This document shows, piece after piece, positions 29,608 to 34,540 of a DNA stretch of 34,540 nucleotides. Every line of letters begins with the position of its first letter. Within the stretch, counting starts at the first letter, position 1. Source of the DNA: a virus. Under the pieces are notes generated by a model. The model ran no database searches and was not told the DNA's origin. It was given only the letters and a program-made list of their open reading frames with translations. The stretch spans positions 1 to 34,540 of the IMG/VR virus record IMGVR_UViG_3300049596_000320. One strand, 5' to 3'. The position numbers were made by a program, and so were the translations under genes.

Positions 29608-30558
29608 TTAGATAGCTACTTTTACAATCTCATCAGGGAATGCAATGTTCACACCCATTTTGAATTCTGCTGCAAAACGTACTTCATCAGCCTCTTTAGC
29701 AAAGAAGATTTCAAATTTTTCTTCTTCGTTTAATAAGTCTGTACCTAAGAACAAATTGCTTAAACGCATTGCGTAAATATCATTTGTACTATTTAAACCT
29801 TCTACTGCAACTACTTTAATTGGAGTTCCCGGCAATACAAATTCGCTATCAGCTTTACCATCAAAAGAGTAGTTAAACATATTAGCATTCTTCAATGCAA
29901 TAGTGTAAGTACGGAAAGTATCTTGACCTACGAAGATAGTCATATCATCAGCAGCTACTACTTTAGCAGGGATTGCTTTGTAAACACCATCTAACAAACT
30001 AACTACGTTAGCTGCAGTGATAGATGTTAATGGAGCACCTGAAACATAACCTGATACGTTAGCATCAACTACACCTGCAGCAGCACCAATCAATTTGATT
30101 AAACCATCAAACTTGTTTAAGTTACCGTTAGCAGAAGCAGTATCACCTTGCCAAATAGAAGTCTCTAATTGAGAAGCAATTGTTTTAGCTTTTCTATCAG
30201 CATAATCTTGCTCGAAAGGAATTGAATCATACTGAGAACCTGTTGGTAAAGCCTTTTGTAAATACTTAGCTTCTAATGCCTTAGGGCATAATGCTTCTTG
30301 TACTTTGATTTTACCTACTGTTACAGTTCTTTGTGTGAAAGAAGTTGTACCTGATGCGTTCCAACCACAAGACCCACCTGCTTGGAAAAAAGCATCTGTG
30401 TCCATAATGTTAATGGTCTCTGCTGATTTAACTCCAACCATTACGTTACCTGCACTCTTAATTAAAGCTGCAGTTTTTGCTCCTAATACAGAAGAAGAAA
30501 CCAATAATGCTTCGTTCTCTTTTGTATAATTTGTTAATGTACTTACTGAAAATGACAT
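29608..30558 (-). CDS. Major capsid protein (316 aa)
   Basis: Features fit an HK97-fold coat protein: an N-terminal helix-rich region (TNYTKENEALLVSSSVLGAK), an extended loop region (AGGSCGWNASGTTSFTQRTV), then EQDYADRKAKTIASQLETSI (the spine helix) and a peripheral domain (AADDMTIFVGQDTFRTYTIA). A closing beta end (VRFAAEFKMGVNIAFPDEIV) completes it. It follows an acidic scaffold-like gene by 11 bases and is followed by a strong hairpin, both typical of a highly expressed coat gene. The fold cannot be proved by eye, but size, position and pattern agree. Confidence 0.88.
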   Translation of the reverse strand: MSFSVSTLTNYTKENEALLVSSSVLGAKTAALIKSAGNVMVGVKSAETINIMDTDAFFQAGGSCGWNASGTTSFTQRTVTVGKIKVQEALCPKALEAKYLQKALPTGSQYDSIPFEQDYADRKAKTIASQLETSIWQGDTASANGNLNKFDGLIKLIGAAAGVVDANVSGYVSGAPLTSITAANVVSLLDGVYKAIPAKVVAADDMTIFVGQDTFRTYTIALKNANMFNYSFDGKADSEFVLPGTPIKVVAVEGLNSTNDIYAMRLSNLFLGTDLLNEEEKFEIFFAKEADEVRFAAEFKMGVNIAFPDEIVKVAI

Positions 30559-30569
30559 TTGTTATAAAT

Positions 30570-31166
30570 TTATTTGTTTAAAATTGCGTTTCTATATTTT
30601 TCCAATCTCTCGTATTTACTATCATTAGTACTTACATAAGATTGAAATGCGTTTGCTGCTTTTTGAGTAGGTTCAGCAGTTGGGGTATTTGAAAGTGCTT
30701 CTACTAATTCAGCTACTTGTGCAAATCCCTCTTTTACTTTGCTCTCTAATTTAGCAATCTTCGCATCTAATTCCATTTTTTTCTTCTCATAATCATCCTT
30801 TAACTCTTGAATCATTGCAGTTGTATCTTGCGCAGGTTCAACAGGTTCAGCCGGTGCAACAGGTTCTTCTTCGATAACATCTTCTTTAGGAGATGCTATT
30901 TCTACGATTACACCTAACTCATCAACTTGGATAATTGTACCATCCATTAGTTGATGCTCACCTTGTGGAGCAGGAGTGCCATCAGCCATCTCTACCATAC
31001 CACCAATTTCTAATGCAGAAATCATAACCTTAGTACCATCTACTAAAGAATATTCAGCCATTTCTACCTTTGTAACTGTAGGCTCTACAGGTGCAACAGG
31101 CTCAACAACTTGTGGCATATCTTCGAATAATGCCTTGATTTGTTTTAATGCTTCTTTTGGATTCAT
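30570..31166 (-). CDS. Scaffold-like acidic coiled-coil protein (198 aa)
   Basis: A short helix (NPKEALKQIKALFEDMPQVV) is followed by a Pro/Val/Glu-rich spacer, a beta-rich part (YSLVDGTKVMISALEIGGMV, EHQLMDGTIIQVDELGVIVE), a second Pro/Ala/Glu-rich spacer (EEPVAPAEPVEPAQ) and a coiled coil (IQELKDDYEKKKMELDAKIA). The last residues are basic (RLEKYRNAILNK). Position directly before the coat gene and acidic coil plus basic end are classic scaffold features; the duplicated Val-Asp-Gly-Thr strand is a lipoyl-like beta motif often fused to phage head proteins. Confidence 0.65.
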   Translation of the reverse strand: MNPKEALKQIKALFEDMPQVVEPVAPVEPTVTKVEMAEYSLVDGTKVMISALEIGGMVEMADGTPAPQGEHQLMDGTIIQVDELGVIVEIASPKEDVIEEEPVAPAEPVEPAQDTTAMIQELKDDYEKKKMELDAKIAKLESKVKEGFAQVAELVEALSNTPTAEPTQKAANAFQSYVSTNDSKYERLEKYRNAILNK

Positions 31167-31207
31167 TTTATTTTTCTTTAAATGTCAATATATAGCCTAG
31201 TTTATCA

Positions 31208-31241
31208 CTTAACCATTTATCCCTAATATTTACCGTTCATC
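31208..31241 (+). promoter_or_regulatory. Upstream direct-repeat element, copy 3 of 3 (P3)
   Basis: ATTTACCGTTCATC (31228-31241) is the exact inverse complement of the P1 14-mer, with a degenerate copy CTTAACCATTTATC at 31208-31221, 20 bp away (10 of 14 bases). It ends 27 bases before the -33 box of P3, as at P2. It sits in the divergent gap between the scaffold gene and the plus-strand cassette, so it may act on both. Confidence 0.65.
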
Positions 31242-31268
31242 ACATTTTTTAAAAAAGGTGCCTAATTG

Positions 31269-31300
31269 TTTGGAAGATGTACAAAACCTGTGTACTTTCG
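31269..31300 (+). promoter_or_regulatory. Promoter P3 of the plus-strand cassette
   Basis: TTTG (31269-31272) then exactly 20 bases and TACTTTCG (31293-31300), one mismatch from TAnnTTTG. The spacing equals that of P2, and both spacers carry ATGTACA. Start of transcription is expected near 31307, about 18 bases before the first peptide gene. A promoter for the minus-strand scaffold gene must also lie in 31167-31324 but was not recognised. Confidence 0.7.
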
Positions 31301-31324
31301 TTATGTAATCAAATGACAAACACT

Positions 31325-31426
31325 ATGAGCCACAAGATTCTCCCCCCTCCGATTGAAGTTAAGATGTTTCTGCTTTTAATCGTTTCTGCTATCGTTTCAA
31401 TATTTATCCAATCATTAATCAAATAA
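31325..31426 (+). CDS. Small membrane peptide, first gene of the plus-strand cassette (33 aa)
   Basis: ATG at 31325-31327 in the context GACAAACACTATG. The product has a Pro-rich polar start (SHKILPPPIEVK) and one membrane helix (MFLLLIVSAIVSIFI), ending QSLIK. It fits the pattern of small inner membrane peptides. It is followed by the 91-aa gene after 10 bases. Function unknown. Confidence 0.5.
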   Translation: MSHKILPPPIEVKMFLLLIVSAIVSIFIQSLIK

Positions 31427-31436
31427 AATAAACACT

Positions 31437-31712
31437 ATGGAAAAGACAATTACAATTGAACTAGGTTATTATGGACATCAAGCCGAATTATTTCAAGAAT
31501 TATTTAAAGAGTATTCTAAAGAACCAAATCAGTATGGAACTTTTTTAGAGTTTGCAAACATTACTGATAGAGCAGTAAATACGGGTGTTGCAGCATATAC
31601 TAATGCTTTTGAAAATGAAACTCATTTTAATCAGGTTCTAATAAGAAAATTAAAATGGTTCTTTATTGCTGAGAAAATTAAAAGTTCTGAATTATACAAA
31701 CAAATTATCTAA
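31437..31712 (+). CDS. Small protein of the plus-strand cassette (91 aa), unknown function
   Basis: A soluble protein (TITIELGYYGHQAELFQELF, KEYSKEPNQYGTFLEFANIT, RKLKWFFIAEKIKSSELYKQ) with alpha/beta character and many aromatic residues. The start context is AAATAAACACTATG. It has no membrane segment or catalytic motif that I recognise. Together with the two genes after it, it forms a compact plus-strand unit opposite to the rest of the genome. Confidence 0.6.
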   Translation: MEKTITIELGYYGHQAELFQELFKEYSKEPNQYGTFLEFANITDRAVNTGVAAYTNAFENETHFNQVLIRKLKWFFIAEKIKSSELYKQII

Positions 31713-31729
31713 AATTAAAAATAAAAACT

Positions 31730-32305
31730 ATGAAAAATTTAATCGAAAAGTATGAAAGTTTGGGTTATTCTTTGAATGTTAAAGAAGAACCACTTATTAT
31801 TGCTAACTGTATGAAACTTAAAAGTAAAGCAAGATTCCCTAAGCCTTTATTTAATTTCAGATTCAGAAGCATTGAAAGAATGAATGAATTTTGTACTGAA
31901 TGGATTGAAAGAGTAGAAACTAATATCAATTCACAAAATGAAAGAAAAGCTAAAAAGAAAGAAGCCCAAAAGGTTATGAACCACAATTTCAAAGAAGGTA
32001 TGATTCTTTACAATAGTTGGGGATATGACCAAACTAACATTGACTTCTATCAAGTAGTTCAATCTAAGGAAAAATCAATTAAACTTAGAAGAATTGAAAG
32101 TTGCCACATTGCAGGTTCTGAGGGTTTTATGTGTGCAAATGTTAAACCTATTAAAAATGCTTTTAAAGGTGAACCATTTCTTAAAAAAGTTAATCTTTCA
32201 GTAAATTATAACGGAAGCATTAGCTATCACATTGCAGCTAAACATGGTTGTTTCTGCGAGTATGCAAATGCAGAATCAGGAGTTTACTCTAGTTGGTACG
32301 CTTAA
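31730..32305 (+). CDS. Conserved accessory protein of the cassette (191 aa), unknown function
   Basis: The N-terminal half is helical and basic (EKYESLGYSLNVKEEPLIIA, RMNEFCTEWIERVETNINSQ, ERKAKKKEAQKV). The second half has GMILYNSWGYDQTNIDFYQV (about residues 90-110), a pattern found in uncharacterised proteins of phages and plasmids. It closes with HGCFCEYANAESGVYSSWYA. Such widespread accessory proteins are often annotated only as hypothetical. Its place before the HD hydrolase gene (6 bases apart) implies co-expression with it. Confidence 0.6.
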   Translation: MKNLIEKYESLGYSLNVKEEPLIIANCMKLKSKARFPKPLFNFRFRSIERMNEFCTEWIERVETNINSQNERKAKKKEAQKVMNHNFKEGMILYNSWGYDQTNIDFYQVVQSKEKSIKLRRIESCHIAGSEGFMCANVKPIKNAFKGEPFLKKVNLSVNYNGSISYHIAAKHGCFCEYANAESGVYSSWYA

Positions 32306-32311
32306 TTAAAT

Positions 32312-32836
32312 ATGAATAAAATAAAATATAACTCACTAGCCCTTGCTGCTGAATACCACAAGTATCAGCAGTATGGGGTTAAACCTTATCTGTATCATTT
32401 ATTAGATGTATGGTTTGAAGCAGAAAGGTTCTGCAATCAGAATAATATAAAAGGTCTTAAAATGGATATAATACTTTCTGTATGTGCATTACACGATATA
32501 TTAGAAGATACTACCTTATATGAAAGTAAACTTAAGCAAATAAGTAATAAAGTTTATACTAATGTTAAACTGTTAACTAAAAAACCACCATTAGATAGAT
32601 ACTATATTGAAATATCAAAAAGTGAAATAGCTTCAATAGTAAAACTATGTGACAGGATATGTAATGTTAGGGAATGCATAAAGAATAGAAACTACCATAA
32701 ACTAAAAAAGTATATATCTGAATCAAATAAATTCAAGATTATATACTCTAATATTAATAAGCCTTTATCTAATAAGTTAGAAAGGCTTTATTTAAAAGGG
32801 AAGCTAATTAGTATTTTTCGTATTCAGCCTTACTAA
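32312..32836 (+). CDS. HD-domain hydrolase resembling small alarmone hydrolases (174 aa)
   Basis: The sequence matches the MESH1/SpoT hydrolase-type HD domain. AAEYHKYQQYGVKPYLYHLL (12-31) corresponds to the AxxxHxGQxRxxGxPYxxHP start with His29; ALHDILEDT (59-67) gives His61-Asp62 plus Glu65-Asp66; KLCDRICNVRE (111-121) supplies Asp114 and Asn118. These residues bind the Mn ion and activate water for removal of the 3'-diphosphate of (p)ppGpp in the family. The length suits a single-domain small alarmone hydrolase; no synthetase domain is fused. The end of the gene overlaps the convergent 72-aa gene. Another nucleotide substrate cannot be excluded. Confidence 0.8.
   Translation: MNKIKYNSLALAAEYHKYQQYGVKPYLYHLLDVWFEAERFCNQNNIKGLKMDIILSVCALHDILEDTTLYESKLKQISNKVYTNVKLLTKKPPLDRYYIEISKSEIASIVKLCDRICNVRECIKNRNYHKLKKYISESNKFKIIYSNINKPLSNKLERLYLKGKLISIFRIQPY
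32756..32792 (-). terminator. Stem-loop beyond the 72-aa gene
   Basis: AATAAGCCTTT (32756-32766) and AAAGGCTTTATT (32781-32792) form an inverted repeat with one bulged base. It sits 16 bases beyond the stop of the minus-strand 72-aa gene, inside the 3' end of the HD gene. It could end the tail-protease transcript and act against the convergent one. The T-run is weak. Confidence 0.4.
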
Positions 32837-33026
32837 TCATTTTGCCTTCTAAAATAGCATCAACCAATTTGTTAGGTGCACCTTCTACTTTGTATGGGGT
32901 CGCACCTTTTTCTTTAGCTTCATAACCACCCTCAGGGATATTTCTAAAAGCAACTTCTTCAAAAGAATTCTCAAAGAATACTTCTTTCCCATTGGCAATT
33001 TCACTAAGTAAGTTCTCATTTCTCAT
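32808..33026 (-). CDS. Small protein after the head protease (72 aa)
   Basis: The start is taken at ATG 33024-33026 (MRNENLLSEIANGKEVFFEN); a GTG two codons earlier is possible. It reads SFEEVAFRNIPEGGYEAKEK, GATPYKVEGAPNKLVDAILE, GKMISKAEYEKY: a small globular alpha/beta protein with no membrane segment. It lies 29 bases after the protease-RelA/SpoT-like gene and its end overlaps the HD hydrolase gene by 29 bases. As immediate neighbour of a toxin-like domain it could be an inhibitor or head protein; no evidence decides. Confidence 0.6.
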   Translation of the reverse strand: MRNENLLSEIANGKEVFFENSFEEVAFRNIPEGGYEAKEKGATPYKVEGAPNKLVDAILEGKMISKAEYEKY

Positions 33027-33055
33027 ATACACAATTTACTAATATTATTTGATTA

Positions 33056-34318
33056 TTACAAAAATTTACTGTAATATTTTTTAGATTCTTGCTCTATTTG
33101 TTTTCTTTGTTTATCATCCTTCCCAATTGTTAATACACGATATTTTTCGTATAACTCGTGCCCTTTGCCACCTTCAATACCAACTTGCTTTTTAATTTCA
33201 TTATACTTTTTTTCACCTAGTATCAATTTCGCATTTTCAGGCTTTTCCTTAGCATAAATCATTTTAGGTGTATTTACCTGTATTTCTGCAGTTAGTCCAT
33301 TAGAAGTCTTTATATTTATAAGATTGCCACTATAACCTAAAGGATTAGATTCGTGTGTCTGTGTTTTAATCCTGCCATTTCCATTAGCTACTCTAGGGTC
33401 ATTACTTAAATCCTTTATAATGTTTTGCATTGCTACAGGGTCATCAGTAATAATAGTATTTCTTACAGAATCTTTAATGTTACCTAGATTCCCATTTTCT
33501 TCTGTATTAGTTTTTCTTACAATAGAATCTGCTGATTTCATATTGATTGGAGTTACAACTGCACCATATTTTTCTGCTAAATCTTTACCTAATTTATCTA
33601 CCTCAGGTGCTGCATCTTGTGCTTTAGAAACTAAGTCTTTTACATCTTCATCTTCAACAGATACGGTTTTGCCACCACCTGTTGATTCTTTATCACCACC
33701 ACCCTCAGGTTGCCTACCACTTCCAGGCCCTCCTAATTCAACTCCTTCTAATATTTTATATATTTCACTCATTACCTGTTGTTCTTTTGAAACTTTAGGT
33801 GAGTAATTAAATATACCCTCAATTGAAAATCCGTTCACGTTCCCTTGTTTTACTTGATTCCATACATCCTCATTTTCCACTAGCATAGAAACGAACCAAC
33901 TGCCATCCGGTGCATCCTCAAATCCTTTCATTGGGTGTATGCCTCTTGTCTTATCACTAATAAAACTCTCAAACATTGTTACCCCTGTTTCAATTTGGTT
34001 AGGGTCGTGCATTAGGTTCACATTGTTTTGATACCCTTTCTTAAAATACTTTTGCACAATCTTAACAATCGTGTCTTTAGAAAAAGCAACATAGTAATCA
34101 CCAAAATTAGCATCACTTCTAAAGATAGGAGTGTCAGCCAACATAGCGCAGCCACTAATAATATGCTTATCTTCACTAACAATTTGAAACTTCTGTTCAT
34201 TTTTAAATGCATTCCAATTCTTTTGAATTGCAGGTCTATCTACTAATGAAACGAATTGCACCTCTGCATCATCATTTAAATCATCAGATATTTCCAACAT
34301 ATATAAAGGTAATTCCAT
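33056..34318 (-). CDS. XkdF-like head maturation protease fused to a RelA/SpoT-like domain (420 aa)
   Basis: Residues 1-175 match phage XkdF-type (peptidase S78_2-like) serine proteases: EVQFVSLVDRPAIQKNW (19-35), NLMHDP with likely catalytic His104, and VNGFSIEGIF with likely catalytic Ser165. A Gly-rich linker with GGPGSGR (196-202) follows, a motif common where phage head proteins join accessory domains, perhaps a processing site. Residues 245-395 resemble the RelA/SpoT fold of polymorphic toxins. MKSADSIVRK is the basic loop, NIKDSVRNTII holds Asp283, GYSGNLINIKT is the GYRSxH-like part, AEIQVNTP holds Glu345, and GHELYEKYR closes it. The synthetase Gly after the Asp is missing, so alarmone activity is unproven. 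It lies between the tape measure and the 72-aa gene. Confidence 0.75.
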   Translation of the reverse strand: MELPLYMLEISDDLNDDAEVQFVSLVDRPAIQKNWNAFKNEQKFQIVSEDKHIISGCAMLADTPIFRSDANFGDYYVAFSKDTIVKIVQKYFKKGYQNNVNLMHDPNQIETGVTMFESFISDKTRGIHPMKGFEDAPDGSWFVSMLVENEDVWNQVKQGNVNGFSIEGIFNYSPKVSKEQQVMSEIYKILEGVELGGPGSGRQPEGGGDKESTGGGKTVSVEDEDVKDLVSKAQDAAPEVDKLGKDLAEKYGAVVTPINMKSADSIVRKTNTEENGNLGNIKDSVRNTIITDDPVAMQNIIKDLSNDPRVANGNGRIKTQTHESNPLGYSGNLINIKTSNGLTAEIQVNTPKMIYAKEKPENAKLILGEKKYNEIKKQVGIEGGKGHELYEKYRVLTIGKDDKQRKQIEQESKKYYSKFL

Positions 34319-34344
34319 AACTATAAATATATTTATTTTAAATA

Positions 34345-34540
34345 TTAACTAAATCGTGCCCTTTGTTTTATTGCTTCTACTCTTTGTTGGTTGCTTGTAA
34401 CATCAGTCTCAATCACATATGCCCTTACTGCTTGATTGCCCATTTGGTTAATTGATGCTTGACTTATGTTTGTAGTTTGTGCTTGTGGTGCAGCCGGTGT
34501 CATAGGTGCAGATGTAGATACATTTGGCATATTAGGATTC
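34345..34540 (-). CDS. Tail tape measure protein, C-terminal end (same gene as 1-2118)
   Basis: This is the 3' end of the tape-measure gene, split only by the linearisation point; bases 34414-34540 duplicate 1-127. The encoded tail contains Pro/Ala/Gln/Thr-rich sequence (SAPMTPAAPQAQTT), then a Gln/Arg-rich end finishing RARFS before the TAA at 34345-34347. The head protease gene starts 27 bases further on (ATG at 34318), so the two are probably co-transcribed. Confidence 0.87.
   Translation of the reverse strand, partial: NPNMPNVSTSAPMTPAAPQAQTTNISQASINQMGNQAVRAYVIETDVTSNQQRVEAIKQRARFS
34414..34540. repeat. Terminal direct repeat (right copy)
   Basis: This is the second, exact copy of bases 1-127. 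Joining base 34413 to base 1 keeps the tape-measure frame open (codon boundaries fall on multiples of three on both sides). Confidence 0.93.

Noticed and set aside
33420-33806. A 128-aa plus-strand frame opposite the protease/RelA-like gene
   Set aside because: The Pro/Ser-rich product is the reverse reading of the Gly-rich linker; no promoter or start context supports it.

Overview
The window looks like one complete, circularly closed genome of a tailed (siphovirus-type) bacteriophage of a Bacteroidota host, possibly a Flavobacterium-like or freshwater relative. Bases 1-127 are repeated exactly at 34414-34540, so the unique circle is 34,413 bp. The tape-measure gene runs in frame across that join. 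The case for Bacteroidota rests on four things: low GC, A-rich non-Shine-Dalgarno start contexts (often ending AACACTATG or AACTATG), TTTG-N20-TAnnTTTG type promoters, and protein families typical of phages of that phylum (DUF4373, DUF6712-like, DUF6808-like, ERF, DUF5681-type small terminase). I found no integrase, repressor, tRNA or CRISPR array, so a lytic lifestyle is the simplest reading.

Nearly every gene is on the minus strand. In transcription order (decreasing coordinate) from the promoter near 18.68 kb come: small genes, an ERF annealing protein, small DNA-binding proteins including an isolated DnaA domain IV-like protein, a DUF4373 replication protein, an adenine methyltransferase, a VRR-NUC nuclease, a sigma-like factor, a glycan cassette (acyltransferase plus two glycosyltransferases), an HNH nuclease, and small and large terminase (18.6-8.0 kb). 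A second promoter near 7.87 kb precedes small peptides, a tail chaperone pair, neck and tail-tip proteins, the tape measure (2.1 kb to the join), the head maturation protease and a 72-aa protein (34.3-32.8 kb). From 31.17 kb come scaffold-like, major capsid, tail-tube-like, portal, connector, tail completion, tail fibre with an S74 chaperone, lysis genes (spanin-like pair, holin candidates, M15 endolysin), a DEDD exonuclease and a small HExxH protein (31.2-18.8 kb).

The only plus-strand genes are a four-gene cassette at 31325-32836 with its own promoter, wedged between the protease and scaffold genes like a moron. Its last gene is an HD hydrolase resembling small alarmone hydrolases (MESH1/SpoT-HD). 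It converges on the protease gene, whose C-terminal half is a RelA/SpoT-like nucleotidyltransferase domain of the polymorphic-toxin type. This pairing of a head-protease-fused RelA/SpoT-like domain with an alarmone-hydrolase-like protein is the strongest candidate for an undescribed system.

Two regulatory signals also stand out. A perfect 14-bp element (GATGAACGGTAAAW), with a weaker second copy exactly 20 bp away, occurs at three loci upstream of the three operon starts; at two of them it sits at the same distance from the same promoter. Just upstream of the DUF4373 gene, two perfect stem-loops have exactly complementary 7-nt loops and flank a leader peptide that carries a rare strong Shine-Dalgarno. 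The layout recalls the leader-peptide/pseudoknot control of IncI/IncB plasmid replication. All functions are read from sequence alone; no database search was possible.
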